Part shown: positions 1 through 13,551 of the stretch, one piece after another
Layout of the letters: the number at the start of each line of letters is the position of its first letter
Position numbering within the stretch: the stretch's first letter is position 1
Assembly (NCBI GenBank): GCA_027574665.1
Contig: CM050649.1
Span: 64,508,150-64,572,149, forward strand
Reading direction: 5' to 3'
Length of the DNA: 64,000 nt
Source: Rhynochetos jubatus
Taxonomy: Eukaryota; Chordata; Aves; Eurypygiformes; Rhynochetidae
The notes under the pieces: model-generated
What the model was told of the DNA's origin: nothing
Seen by the model: the letters and a program-made list of their open reading frames with translations, nothing else
Databases searched by the model: none
Position numbers and translations under genes: made by a program

Positions 1-660
1 ATAATGCTAATTATACCTTATGTAAACCATATATATAGTTAAGTTCTAAGAGTTCTTAGATAAAGGCTGCACTACAGCACATATGCAAAAGAAATACTGA
101 TACATGACATGTTACTTTTACTATTTCCTGATTCATGAGATCTAAAGGGTAAAACTATTAATTTATCTTGACAATTTTTAGTGGAATTTATGGAGGAATG
201 TAGGGTATGTCTAGTATGTAGGGTATGGCATAGTAACTGAGAGTAATTCTACATTAATAGAACATATTTAATTAAAATCTAGCATTTCAGAATTTTAATT
301 AACACTTTGATTGAAAAACAAATAGATCAAACCCACATCAATTTTGAAATAATTCAGTCAAACCATTCTAATGAAATTTTAAAATATTATTGACCAATGC
401 AAGCCCTAAATTTTCTAGGTTATTTTTATTTCAGAAAAAGTGTAGAACAAAAAAGTGAATGAATGCACTATTTTAATGAAATTTTTGTTCTGGTTAATCT
501 TTGTGTAACAAAAGTATCTTGGGTCTCAGTACAGTAGTTTACCTGTAGATGGGATTAATCCTCAAATAAATACATGATCTGATATGAGCTAATCATCTAA
601 GCTCCCGTTGGAGGTCCCAGTAGGGATGTAAGAATTACTCACTTGCCTAAATACATATAT
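1..660. other. AT-rich sequence, no gene seen
   Basis: This stretch is AT-rich, with many TTTTA and AAAT runs and frequent stops in all frames. I see no repeat family, no splice-like exon and no RNA gene. It is probably intergenic or intronic. Confidence 0.6.
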
Positions 661-1154
661 TTATCTAGTCCTGTATCCAGGACATTCTTCATGGTTCTGA
701 TAGATATGACATAAGATACACGGACCCATGCCACCCCGAAGTGGCAGCTGGAAGCTGAGTGGGACAGTCTTCACATGTCCAATGGCACTGCATGCGTTCG
801 TGCATTCAATGCACTGGGTCGGTGGGCCCGGTTGCTGGGGAGCAGGAGACAAGGCTGAAGGCGCTGTCCTTGGTGCTGCAGGGTGAGGCCTGGACAGGAC
901 CGTGGCTTCAGCTGGACTGGACGGCTCTCCTTCCCTTGTATTGCTTTTTCTTCATGTACACATTCCCCCCAAACACTGGGATGACCATAAAACGGCGGTT
1001 CATAGGGGAGTGCAGCCATGTGCTGATTGAGGTCTAATTCCTTGGGAATACGGGGACTTGACAGGGAGTCAATGCTACAGTGTCTTATTGATGCAGTCTT
1101 GGTGAAGTTTGTGCATGGGTGCTTTGGTGTCCAGTCAGAGTCATTGTATTCCAC
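661..1154 (-). other. GC/CpG-richer block with overlapping open frames; possible pseudogene or exon relic
   Basis: On the minus strand a 127-codon frame runs from 1154 (a GTG, with an in-frame TAA just before it) to 771. A second minus frame (852-661, 63 codons) takes over where the first ends. Base composition differs sharply from the flanks: the 700-1100 part is GC-richer and keeps several CpG dinucleotides that surrounding DNA has lost. The minus product includes the stretch AALPYEPPFYGH and later a Pro/Gln-rich segment that then becomes Cys-rich (C-x2-C spacing). I do not recognise the family. Adjacent open frames fit a frameshifted processed pseudogene or a relic exon, but an unrelated GC-rich repeat would look the same. 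There is no ATG start, no poly(A) tail and no convincing splice sites. Confidence 0.3.
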
Positions 1155-2370
1155 TTAACATATATATGCAGGGAGCAGGCATTATTTTTCTGGTGTAAAA
1201 ATGGAAGGATACTGACTTGTTTTAGTGTTCCAAACGTAAAATGTTTAGTTAACAAACTATAATTCTTTACGAGTCAGCCATTTACTATGCTGGAAATAAC
1301 CCTTTTGATATATTTGCTTCACCTTAAAATTATCATCCCAGGGAAAATTTTGAATAAATGTTCATGGTTCTGTTGTCACGTAAAATATTTTTAGTTAAGT
1401 TCTGCATTTATGAGATTTAGACCAGAGATATTAAAATAAAAAGTTCATGATGCCAATCTACTGCAAATTTCAAACTCAATAACTTCTGTAAGAATCATGC
1501 ATTGTTAATAGACATAGTCTGTATAATCTTCAAGTCTGATCATGCATAAAATGGAGGCATTAGAGTTTTATTGGCTGGTGGGAACTTTTGCTTCACAAGA
1601 AATGCAAGCTTAGCTGTTGATGTTTACAGCTCATTGAGACATCTGTGGTCCCAGAAAGTCTTCTCCATGAGACTCATTATAATCTTACACCTTTTGCTCT
1701 GAGTTTCCTTTTTAATGGTTCTTTGTCTGTCTTCCTACATTGTATGTTAAATTCCTAAGGAAGTGGTCTATTATTTTTCCTTAGATAAGGATCATCTAGT
1801 CCTTTAAACCCCACCTATAAACCTAAATTTTACAGATTTCACCATTAAATATGACTGTTTATGTATAACTTATTTCATTGAAAACAGCTGAAATTTTTCT
1901 GTTATCAGAAACAAATTCCTGTTGAAAATGACACAGTATTTGAAATGAAAGTATTTTCATTGCTATGTATGTGCTGATATTTGTCATAAATCACAGAATT
2001 CATAGAAGCTTTATATTTGTTAAAAGGGAACACATTCTGTCTTTATACACCTACAGATATGTATTCCAATGGCAAAATTGTTAAGCATTTAATTGACATT
2101 TTACATTAGACTTACCAAAAACTTCCTGGTGCAGGAACAGCAAATCAAATATTGTCTGGTTATTTCCCAGGTTATTTCTGGTTATTTCCATGATGTAAAC
2201 TGTGATCTTTCTTTACTTTCATCATTGCCAAGACTTGTTACAGGTAGTTCAGCATCACAAATGTCATTTTGAGTTGTGACTACAATGAAGATATTGCTTC
2301 TATTAAGCCCAGAATAACTAGAACTATTTCCAAAAGATATTCAAAATTGATTAAAAAAATGTCTGAAGCA
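1155..2370. other. AT-rich sequence, no gene seen
   Basis: This is AT-rich sequence with short open frames only. Nothing resembles an exon, an RNA gene or a recognised repeat until the LTR fragment begins at about 2371. Confidence 0.6.
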
Positions 2371-2808
2371 CAAAGCAAAATGAGGAATTCATTCACCGGT
2401 TCCCATGGGTAGACAGGTGTTCTTCCATCTCCAGGAAAACAGGGTTCCATCATGACTAGCTGTTACTTGGGAAGACAAATGCCACCACTCCAAATGTGTC
2501 CCCCTCTTCCTTCTTCTTAGCCCAGCTTTATATGCTGAGCATGACACCATACGGTATGGAATATCCTTTTGTTGAGTTAGGGTCAGCTGTCCCAGCTGTG
2601 TCCCCTCCCAATCTCTCGTGCACTCCTAGTGTCCTCGCTGGTGGGGTGGTGTGAGAGGCAGAAAAGACCTTGACTCTGTGTAAGCACTGCTCAGCAGGAA
2701 CTGACACATCCCTGTGCTATCAACACTGGTTTTAGCACAAATCCAAAACCTATCCTCGTACTAGCTACTATGAAGAAAATTAAGCATATGCTAGCCAAAC
2801 CCAGCACA
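2371..2808 (-). mobile_element. Partial LTR of an avian endogenous retrovirus (3' part missing)
   Basis: This stretch aligns by eye with 27225-27643 throughout. Shared landmarks are the GGAATTCATT(C/T)ACC block, the CCATGGG box, the AGCTTTATAT box, the CAGCTGTCCCAGCTGTGTCCCCTCCCA block and the TATGAAGAAAATTAA block near the end. In the sense (minus) direction it starts TGTGCTGGGTTTGG at 2808, matching the start of the complete copy, and keeps U3 with its TATA-like TATAAAG. It stops near 2371, so the roughly 130 bases carrying the poly(A) signal and the LTR 3' end are absent. Because that end is lost, no target duplication can be checked. It has more mismatches and indels than would be expected of a fresh copy. 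No retroviral coding sequence lies beside it. Confidence 0.85.
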
Positions 2809-4458
2809 CTCATGTAATAATTTCCTTCTATATCATCATTGCAGTTGCTAGTGCTGACTCTTAATAAAGCAAATCTTGAATTTGTAATTTAGAATGTATA
2901 ATTTATGATGTTTGCCTGTTCAGCCAGTTTTGTTTTAAAAAAATGTCCTTATAATTTTCCTCAGCTGGGAAGGTTTCCACATACTCATGTCCATGAAGTA
3001 GGTTTTGCTATCTAGGTGCTGTGCTATTTTGGGTTATGACAGTGGTAATCTGAAGTGAAAACCTCTGTTCTTTCTAGAATACCTGACAATAACCTCCATT
3101 TACTTGACCAGGTTTGAAGGAGAACATATCCCTAGAGACCTTAATGGAGACATTAATGTATCAACTGTGTTTTATTATTTCCATTTGGCATCTCATTTCT
3201 TAAAACATTTTATCTAATTAAAAACACAGTCTGTTGGTCATATTTATAGTTCATTAGCTAGAAATAAACCAGGACTATGTTGCTAGCAAGTAATTAATAT
3301 ATATTTTTAAAATATTTTTATTAGTATAGATCAAGATCTATCCAAAAAAGGATTTCATTTTTATTTTCCATGAGGATTTGATGCAGCAACTGTAATATTA
3401 AGGTGGTTAAGACTGGATCTAACTTTCCATTTAACAACTGATTTTTCTGACTGTGCTAACATATGCATGTTTACTTGAATTCACCTAGAAACTGTTACTT
3501 TATATGAAGATACAATTAGTTACCAGCCTTGGGAAAATCTGGCCTTTGTGCAGTTTAAGTGCCACATATGTATAACACAGAAGATCAGGAAATAGGTAGC
3601 TTACAGTAAACGCAAGAAAATCCCTAATATATAGAGTTACAAAATGAAGCCATCCTTGCTTTAAAAGGATTCCCAATTTCCACATTTAAAAGGGTTAAGA
3701 GGAGCGTTTACTGCTCTAGATAGGAGTGATGAATGGGATTGTTTTGCAAGTAAGTCTTCGATAATAGTGGGGCACTTGGATGTGGTGACAGTGGGAGGGA
3801 ATACACTGGTCTGGCTTATCTTTTAATTTTGCTGCCATAAAAACATGGTCTTTTACAAAGAGATAGCCTGTGGTTTATGCATCTTTATGCAAACTCTTAG
3901 TGGAGGGAGTGCATCATTTATCCAGAAAAAAAGGGAAAGTTGACATAAATACCTCTGACTTTAACTCTGTGAGTATTTTTAAACATTTTGAACTCTTTCT
4001 CAGGAGATTTTAGGCTATCTTTAAAAAGGTCCTTATCTTAACAAATGCAGGTATCAAAGCAGGATGAGATGGACACCTCTGCAGTTCCGTTTGCTGTATT
4101 GGCTGGGTCTCCGCTGACTGCAGTGAGAACATAGATGACTCCCATGCAGATGTCCACATAGTAGGCTCCTGAGTTTAGGTGGCTGAATCTGGAGCTGAAT
4201 CCCACAGTGTGGACAGGTTAGGTGACTTCAGTGTAATGCATGCAGATGTTCCTGACCCTGATCAGTTGTAGCAGTGTAATCACAATTACATGGCTAATGA
4301 AGCAGAATACACTGAGCTCCATGATGCTGGGATTAGACTGCTGCTGGTATCCCTGCTTTGCAGATATAATGCTAGGTCAGCCTTTTCCACACTGTCTACA
4401 CTGCACCATGATCTTTGGTGTAACTGTGAAATACACCCCAAGGAAACTGTCTTGCTGT
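2809..4458. other. AT-rich sequence, no gene seen
   Basis: This is mostly AT-rich unique-looking DNA. The part from about 4030 to 4458 is less AT-rich and includes a segment (about 4113-4180) with a spaced resemblance to 33966-34035, possibly two copies of one old repeat. The 115-codon frame at 4240-4587 runs through the poly(A) tract and is not a gene. Confidence 0.5.
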
Positions 4459-4485
4459 AAAAAAAAAAAAAAAAAAAAAAAAAAA
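4459..4485 (+). repeat. Poly(A) tract, 27 nt
   Basis: There are 27 consecutive A residues. It could be the tail of a retroposed sequence lying upstream (about 4030-4458), but I find no flanking direct repeat and cannot name a parent sequence. It could equally be a simple homopolymer expansion. Confidence 0.9.
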
Positions 4486-7400
4486 CAACCCATCTTTAAT
4501 GGCAAGCCTGCATATTCTTGCCAAAGGAATGAATTGATTAATTTCAGATTGGGGCACATTTGTCAACTGGAATATATCCAGGTATGAGCACCCTGGAACC
4601 AAACACCGGAAAATCCAAACTGGCAGCATGTTCACACCGTGCAATCACCTTCAGAGAAAATGGAACAAATCCTCATACTGGCAGGATACCTAGTTTTTCA
4701 GGAGCCCTCAGTGTGGGAGATGGCTGAGTTTAGTATTTTAAGGCAACAGCTGTTACCACTGTCCAGTAAGCCTCAGGCTGTCAGTGTGCTGATGAATGAT
4801 AGGGCCCATGAGCTGGGTTGGCTGAAGCACAGAAAAGATGAAACGTGCTCTGCATGAGGAAACTCCATTTCATCCATTATGCTGAGGTCCATGTCACACA
4901 CTGTTGCTCTTAACCTTGTTTCTGAGATAGATGGAAATATTAGAGGCTGAACTGGTTTTGTTTTGTTGGTGTTACTGCCAAGGGTGATCCTGCCTCATTT
5001 TAAAAAATAAACCAATGATGGTTGTGATTGTTGAAGTATACATTGATGGTGTGATATGTCTCAGTTGAAGCTAATGGACATTCATCAGTGAGTTTGGGGG
5101 AGCGCAGAACTAGGCCAGACCATGCCCTTTTGTAAAACTCAGCTGTTGCTCATGCCTCTTTAAGCATTAGGCATTTATAGAGCAAATATGAGTCCTGCTT
5201 AATGATAGTGTTGAACAAGAAAAAATATTTCCTCATGGTTTAATGGTATTTCCAGAATCTCTTGTACATTTGTTTTATCTCTTACTGTGAAAGAACACAT
5301 TTTTTCTTAATGCAAACATTTAAGCTGTGTGCTGTCACTGTAAGCACTGCTAGATTATATACACAGTTTCTGAGATGGTTCAGTAACGTGTCATAAGCCA
5401 AGAAGTGATACAAGAAATCTAATGCAAGAAATTATCTTCTGCCAGATGAAGATGTACCTTGCTGATAGGCTGCTCATAAAACAGAAAATGGCTCTTGGGC
5501 TATTTGTCTAGCTTTGGGGCCAAAATGACATGGTTAGTCTAGCAATATCTGCCTCTGTTGCTGAAACCACCTTTTTTTCTTTCAGTGCTTGTTTAATTTG
5601 AATATAATTTATGGAAACATACATTACCAAATAAGATGCAGGTCCATAAATTCATGTAAGAGAAGTTCACTTCCCCACACTTCAGAAATTATCTATCAAT
5701 TCCTGAGGCTAGCATAATGTATGGTAACTAAATTGCTCTTGATTGCCAGGATTGTGAACTGAGACAGTCAGGGAAAAATCTTTTTGTAGTGCAGAATATT
5801 TCATTGTTCTTTCGATATCAACTCAGTCTGTGGAGACTACTGCATTTCTTCTAGTAAATGCTTCTTTTGGCTTCCTTTAGAAACATATTGTGTTTCTGAT
5901 TTATGCTCTGCTAGTACAAAGTAGGGTTATTGTGCAGGCAGTTTCATGAGAGTTGCCTTCATGTGGAGGTTCTCAACCCAGAACTGCCTATTCCACCCAG
6001 GTTTGTTGTGTCAGTTTGTGCAGTTGTTGTTACCACAGAGCCAAGATCTTGCCCAGCACAGTAAAAAGGTGAGACACTGTAACAGGGCTGATCAAAAACA
6101 TGGTACCTGTCCAGCCAACCTGTAATCTGAGTATAACGTTGTTTAATAGCAATGAATACAAATAATAGGGTTCATCTTGCCTAATTTAAGCTACCGAAGT
6201 GAGGTGTTCTGCCCTGTACTTCCTGTGTGGTCAGTATAAGTAGAAGAATGTCATAGATCTTGTATTGTGTCTGCAGGGATGTGATCTCAGTAACTGTATC
6301 TGTTGGGAAGGTCGGAGAAGAAAACACATCTTAGAATTGTAATTTATTTAACCTAGTTATATGGTAAGAGATAATAAGCTACACATGATTATGAAGATGT
6401 GGCAGTAAAACTTGATGAATGGCAAGCAGAAAACCAGATCTATTTCTCTACCAAAGGTGACGATACTACAGATAAGTAGTGGCACTGATCAGATGTGGGG
6501 AATCCCATGCTGGAGTAATGTTCTTTCTGCTCTTCATTTGCTATCATTCGTATTGGAGCTGTATCTCTTTTTATACTTGCTTCTTACCTCCTTTGCATTT
6601 TAGCCATACACAAGGTGTTTTGCATACACTGGATACATTGGATACATTTGGACTCACTTTTGGACACCTCATGTTTGGTGATGTTAGTCCAACCGATGGT
6701 GAAACACAAAGAAATGTAATACTGAAAGTGCAGTGAAGATGACTCTCTAGTTCCAGTGGTGCCAGGGCAAAATGGCATGAAGGAATGCTGACAAGGTGAC
6801 TTTACAGGAGGTGTGGGAGATCCCTACCAGTGCTGGGAAGCGTAGTGTGAGGAAGGTACTAACATGCTAAATGGTAATGAGGGTTGACACCACGATGCAG
6901 GTGGAAATGCACTGTGAATAAACAGATAATTAATGAGATGCTAATCTATGTAATTTGACAAAGCTTCTGCTTTCTTCAAAAGAGAACTAGTGGAGGGATG
7001 CAAAGATACTCCTGAAATTATTGAACTTTTGGAGCTGGAGAATAATCCCTGGTATTTCTTGAGGACAAAGAAAAGGACATTGAGAAAGTGAGGTGAGAGA
7101 GCCCTAGGTTAGGATTTTAGTTATGTCAATAGGCAGGAAAGAAGAATTATGCAGAGCTGATCTAGAAGAATTTTGGATGTAGGCTGGGGGCTCTTAACAG
7201 AGATGTGAATCCAAGCTGACTAAAATGATGTGTGAGGGTAACGAGTATGATACTGCTGTGAGGAGAGGAAATGAATGGAAAGATTTGCAGAAAATAAGAA
7301 CTGTACTGGCTGTCATGGAGAGTAAACTGACAGCTAGACATTAGTAAAGACCAGGCAGAGGAGTGCACTGAACTTTGATGTCTCACATTTAAATGAGGTT

Positions 7401-9340
7401 AGCTTAACTGGAGGGAAGGAGATCAGCGAATTGCCAACAAAGGGAACATTGCTGGATTGTATGTACGTGCAATTACCCAGAGATGGGAGGCAAGGGAAGG
7501 GGGACAAGAGGAGCAAGGACAGCATCTCTTCAGCAGGAGGACACAGCAACACACGTATGAAGGGGGATCAGAGGAGATCTGGAAGATGAAGCAGCCTCCA
7601 AAGTTAAGAATAGTACAGGCGGCCATGTCAAAACCAGTGACTGCTGGGAGGACGAGGAACAAACATTCCTTCTAGTTTCACTTAAGAGGTCTGTGGAGTG
7701 GACTTTAGTGAGAGTGATTTTGTTGGCAATAAAATACAATGCTCTGATATTATAAAGTAGTTTTAAAGTTTCTCTCAATGACTGAAGAAAAAAAAAAACA
7801 CAACAGAAATTAAGTTGAGGGCCAAGCTGAGGCCTGAAACGAAATCTGTACTTGACTGTAGTAGTTTACATTCCAGCTTAGTCAAGTAAAATCCTATTTT
7901 TTGATACTTATATAAACACTAACACGGAGGAGAATTACATGACCTGCATTAGAGTGTGGAGCTGACCCCACCAGAATGCTGTGAAGAGCACAGCATTTAT
8001 ACTCTTTATGAGGACAAATAGGCAGCAAGTAATGGATAACTTTCTTGTTGCCTCTGCAGTGCTTTTTGTCTTACAGGGTAAACTTATTTCCTTTCTCTGC
8101 CATAAAGGCATGTACATGCATACCGAGGAAAAGAAGTTTTATGTCTGGTACACAGACATTTAAAAAAACATTGGTCAAATCTGCAATCATTTCGTATGTT
8201 TACATGGACTTTGATGTTCTGTCATTGTACTAGTCAGACTGCAGAATAAGTATCTCCTCACTTAAATGGTTACTAAGATTATCCCATGTTTTGAATATTG
8301 TACAGAAAATCTAGTGAGTATATTCTTCTGACACAAAGTATATTTAGTCAGTGTATATTCTGAAGTGGTAGCAATCAATATGTCAATGCATAGAAGAATA
8401 TGAAATACTAAACATGTGCTGTAGCTTATCATCAAATAAATTACCTTGGTGACACTTGTGCAAGTTGTTTATTTCCATTGTAAGTAGCAGAGCATGGTAT
8501 ATTTGTTGCAAATTAATAATGCAGTTGCATTTAGAAAAAAAATCAAATACGTTTTTCATGTTTAATAATTTCAACCAAGACAAACAAGCTGTTCACTTGT
8601 TCTTTGTATTTTGGCAGATATTATTCTGCATCATAAGAATAATTTGACTTTTCAGTTATGAGGTACACCGCTGGAATATTAATTCTTGGCTTTGTGAGAT
8701 TTCTGAACAGTATTAAGAATATGTAACTATTCAGAATACAGACTGTATGCAGAAGTATTTTCACTTTGAGAAATATTGATAAAGTATTCCATATTTCAAC
8801 AGTTTCATACTCAATAGGTATATGTCTGAGTAGCAAACTGATTAAAATGCTCCTTTTATTTGAACTTTATTAGAGATCATTCATTAAGTCATGCAGCTGT
8901 TTTAAAATATTTTTGTAAATGGAACTTTACCTTTCTATTTTTTATTAAAGTCCAAGATACATATACTGTGGGAGTGTCAACAGCAGCACACTAGTTAAGA
9001 TTGCCTTGAAATTTACAACTGAATTGTCATACTAACTTTTCTTTTTTATAACTTATAACTAATTTTTAGGTTTTTAGATTGAATTTAACAAATCCTTATG
9101 AAGTACATGAAATTTCCAATCAAAATGTATGCTAATTATTTCTGACTTTTAACTTCACATTTCTTTCTCTTCCCCATTACCTTCCCACACCTATAAACAT
9201 TCTGATAATAAGCTGGAGTCTAGAACTATACAATCTAAGCATATGCAAAGCTAGATGCCTTCTCTAATCATTCCCAAGTTATATCAAGGTTTTGGCACAT
9301 CTCAAGATCTTTTTGCTACTTGTAACAAGTATGTTTCAGG
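4486..9340. other. AT-rich sequence, no gene seen
   Basis: No gene, RNA or recognised mobile element is seen. From 6780 to 7680 the plus strand is purine-rich (many GGA, GAGG and AGGA steps). That leaves both strands open for 60-82 codons in several overlapping frames, a composition effect without codon structure. The rest is AT-rich. Confidence 0.5.
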
Positions 9341-9356
9341 AAAAAAAAAAAAAAAA
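9341..9356 (+). repeat. Poly(A) tract, 16 nt
   Basis: There are sixteen A residues, followed by a small direct repeat (AAAAAGCTTTCAAAAAGCTTTT). No retroposed unit is recognisable upstream. Confidence 0.85.
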
Positions 9357-12300
9357 GCTTTCAAAAAGCTTTTAGTTCCTCTCTTTCTGTCAAAGCCTAA
9401 CTTTTCATCTGGTTTCCTGTGCAATCATACTGCTGTGAATGTGTCTCTCTGTTTCCCACCTAATAACTTCTGGATGTGCTTATATCAACTTCAAACACTT
9501 TTGACAGGGGAGAGGATGGTGGAGAAAGGGGGTTTGATTTCTCAAATATAATTAAAATCCCTGAAATTTCATCAAAGTCAGTGGCTGGGCAGAGGAAAAG
9601 AAACCTTATTATTATTCTCACAGAGGGAAAGTGCAGTCTGAACCCACACTTTACACACTGAAAAAATCCATGGAGGTGAGTGTCATTGTAAGTAATGGAA
9701 GGAAGCTTCAACTGGAGCCTTCTACTTAGAGAGAAAGTCTATCAAACTTAAGACAGAAATTGGTAGGAAATAAGGCTTCATTACGTTCTTGTGTTCATAG
9801 ACCTGCTTGTCAGTAATGGAAAGATTCACCTCACCTCGCTTTTCTGTTCTACAGCTTTGATATCTTTATTTCCACACCCAGTTCTCACTGCAGTCGGTAG
9901 AGAGAAATAACTTTTAGACGGCTATTAATTTCATCCTAACACAAACAACTAATAAAAGTCAAACTAATTCTGTCCTAAAAAGGCAGTAGCCCAGATGTAG
10001 ACTTGAACATGTGTGTCCCACAACATATGTTCTTTTCTCACATTTACATGAGTTGCCTTTGTAAGGATAGGCCTGAAACAGGCAAGAGAGGATGGTCTTT
10101 ATCAGAGATAACATCGAAAGACAAAACATAAATAATTGGTGAATGGCAGGCAACAAAGTAGAGGTGACACTCAGCTTTAAGGGGTTTCAGGGAGGAATGA
10201 TTAACATGGAGGGACTGTGGCCAAGAAGTTCTATATAAAGAAACTGATGCCATTACATTGATGACTTGGCTAGAAAGATTTATTCATCTGCTTACTGTTA
10301 ATCAGAGTTAAATATGAATTAATAATTTTTGCCTTTGGATTGTAAAGAAATAGGTAGCTGGTCAGTCACCCTATTACTCCTTGAAATGAGAGCACAGTGA
10401 TATGAGTCCATGTGTGACTCATGATTTTGAGACTTGAGTGAAAGTCTCCTTTCTTACTTTGGTCTGGATGACATTTTCTACCTGAAGAACCAAACAGCTA
10501 AATTCTCCTGAGGGTCCTGGATGTTTATTAACACCACTGGCCTTTATGACTACTGGAAGATCAAGTATTTTATGGGAAGGTGTGAGACTACAACTGCCTT
10601 CAGTAAGGGACAGAGAATATGATCTATATGCCCAGGGACAATGGGGTTTGAGATTTTAAACAGCTGTGTGGAATATAGTTCTGCTCTGACAAACTGTGTG
10701 TCTTAAGCTGGGGAAACATGAGTTGGTTGGAGAAGGGAGGAAGGAGGGTTTGAGAAGGGAACAAGTCCAGCCAAGTAGAGATGATTGTAAGTAGAGAAAA
10801 ATCAGTGAAGTGCTTGCTCATTTCCATGTTTTTTATAATTTGACTTGGAGAGTAAATAGCCAAACTTAACTCATTTTTTGTTTTTATTCCACTTGGGACT
10901 TTATAAAAAATACACATACGGTTAGTTGTTTGTATTGAGCAAGACATATTTGAATTCTCAGGTGTAAAGTCATATGTACTGGTATAAATAGTTTATGTTA
11001 TAAAAAAAAAATACTACTTTTTACAGCTTCATACAGTTATTGCATCAAATGCCAAGTTTCCAGTTAATTATGCCATGCTCAATTTGATTAGACAGTCACT
11101 ATAGTTGCTGAACAAGAGTCTTATTCAAAGATTATTTAAATTCAAAAGTGATTTTCTAATTAAATATGGTGCTTCAGCAATTACCAGAATTAGTCAGAAA
11201 GTGCTGGATTGAGAATATTTGCTTGGAGAAATTCTCTATCTCTAAACATTCTTTTGAAAAAAAAAAAAAGTGAAAGATCCAAACAAAAAGGTAACTTAAA
11301 TGACAGGAAGTGAAATTGGGGAAACTCAGACAACTTTGTCAGTGTGAATCTTATATGCATTTACTGTATGAATCCTGACTAATAAACTGTCTTAAGATAG
11401 TATATTAATTCTCCTCAGCTTGAACTTGCTTTATCCTATGCTTCATGTTTGTTTGCTAAGACATCATGCAGACATTTGGAATTATATCAGAAGCGTAGTT
11501 TTACATGGCATTTCATTTTATCAAATAATTTTATATTTTTAATAGAACTAGCAAGGTGATTTTCCCTCTAAGGTGATTTGTCATTAAATAATGTGTCAAA
11601 CAGATTATGCTGATTTCTCTCAACATGATTAGAAGGAAGAAGGATTTTGTGTTTACCTTATTTTCTTTATAATGCATTTGAAATCAGAACTGCCTAAAGG
11701 AAGTTTGATGGTTTAGTTTTCGTGGGATAGTAAATAGATCTTTATTTTCTTGTGTAAAATACATGTTATTTCTCACACAAAGATGTAGTATTTACTATAG
11801 TCTTTGCTTTCTTAATGCTTGAACTTAGCAGTGATTTTTGATAACTTAAAAAATTATCTTCCTGATTTCATTTACAAATTATAATGAATGCAATATTGCA
11901 TTAATTTAAACAGAACTAATAAGGCACCTGAATAATAACTTACTGGTCAACACTTGCAGTTGTTCAACTTCAGTGAGGGTTAGTTAAACAGGGGTACTCC
12001 AAAGTTTTAAGCAGATATGTAGCAGTTCAATAGGCTAAAATGGTGATGCTTATGTAATGATATTAGTCTTAATTGATGGTGTATAAGCACTGCTTTTTCG
12101 GGAGAAGGTCAAAACCTATTCCTGAAAAATAGTAAAGCTTTGCAGGTTTTTGGTTTGATGGGTGTGTGGAGGTGTAGGGTGGAGATGGGAGGAGTAGGGA
12201 GACACAAGTTAGTAAACAACCAGTTTAGTTTTCATCCACTTGTTGAAAATACAAAGATAGTAAAATGTCTTTATAATTTTTAAATAGTCTAATAAATTTA

Positions 12301-13511
12301 TTCCTGTTTTTCCCTCATTTAATTCAATCTGTAATTCTCATTCCCAGTGTAGGCCTACATAACACTCATGATGGTGTGGGTTAGATGACAACGCTGGGAC
12401 TAATACGGTTATTCTCAAAGAAACTTCTGAATATTTTGTGCATTTTCAGGAGTTGAGAACCGGAGTTTCTCAAGATCTGACCTTTCAGTTTGAAGTACCT
12501 TAAGGATTATATGCCATCTAGAACATTAGATAGTGAACTTCAGTTGATGATTGCAACACCTGTGAACAGGTCACGTAGCTACCCCATGTCAAAACTTCCT
12601 GCTAGTGGTACTTACCTGCCTTTCTACACCAAACTTTTTCTATATCTTGTCTATCTGTTAAGTCACCTCTTTCATCTCATACCAAGTGTTGGTATATATC
12701 TGTGACAGTCTGAAGGGTTATATTTGTATAGTATTTATCTGCCTAATGCTTTCTATATAGGAGCTTTAACTTGCTGAGGAACTGATGCACTTAACAGGAT
12801 TCACTTAAGTTAACCTTAGTTTGTTAGTACACTTAAAATTAGATCTGAGGTTAATAAAATCTATCCTTGCAGTCATCACATCGTAAGAGCTCAGATCTGT
12901 GTCTTCTCTGGTCTGGGAAGACGTCTACACTACAGTGCACCATGACAGCAGAGAGGGTTTGGCAGGTTCCAGCTGCCCCCTTATTTCCCTTTGGTTGGCA
13001 TTTCATGGTGGGCTGGAGAGAAACCTCCAAGTGTACCTCACTGGAAAGAAAATCTCCACTCTCTGCTCTTGTGTTAGACTGGGTGGCCTGAAGAACAGGG
13101 TTTGTGGTGGAAAGTTTATTGACCTTACAACATTAACAACATTTTATCAGGAGGCACCAGCTTAGTTCGTAATAAAAAATAATCAGTGCACAAGAAACAT
13201 CCTTTTACTTTTGAATTGAAAGTGCAATTACATTGCTGTTTTTGTCCCGGTAAACCGTACATGAGTTCTCTGTCATCACGTTATGTGGCATGTGAATGGG
13301 AGTCTCAAACCAGAGAGAAAGACGACAGGGGAACAGGCTGGAACATATTGTCTCAAATGCAGCATCTGTCTTTTTAGCAAAGTCCAGGGCTTTTAGAATA
13401 GTTGAGAATATTCTGTTGAAATTATTAAAGAATTGACTGATTAATCTCTACTGTAAAATGTAATTTTCCTTTTATCTTGTGCTTAAATTAAAAATAAAAG
13501 AGCACATTGGG
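9357..13511. other. AT-rich sequence, no gene seen
   Basis: There are only short open frames. A G-rich plus-strand segment lies at about 12158-12200, with several GGG runs separated by GT/GA spacers. No known repeat family is recognised. Confidence 0.5.
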
Positions 13512-13551
13512 AAAACAAAACAAAACAAAACAAAACAAAAAACAAAAACAA
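13512..13551 (+). repeat. (CAAAA)n simple repeat
   Basis: At least five AAAAC units occur in a row, then degrade into AAAAAACAAAAACAAC. The sequence before it includes AAATTAAAAATAAAAG, so the tract may have grown from an A-rich tail, but no parent retroposon is visible. Confidence 0.9.

Noticed and set aside
4240..4587. 115-codon plus-strand frame with a poly-Lys run
   Set aside because: The Lys run is the translation of the 27-nt poly(A) tract. There is no motif or exon signal.
13512..13551. Regular short repeats considered as a CRISPR-like array
   Set aside because: They are five-base CAAAA units without spacers, a plain microsatellite in a vertebrate genome.
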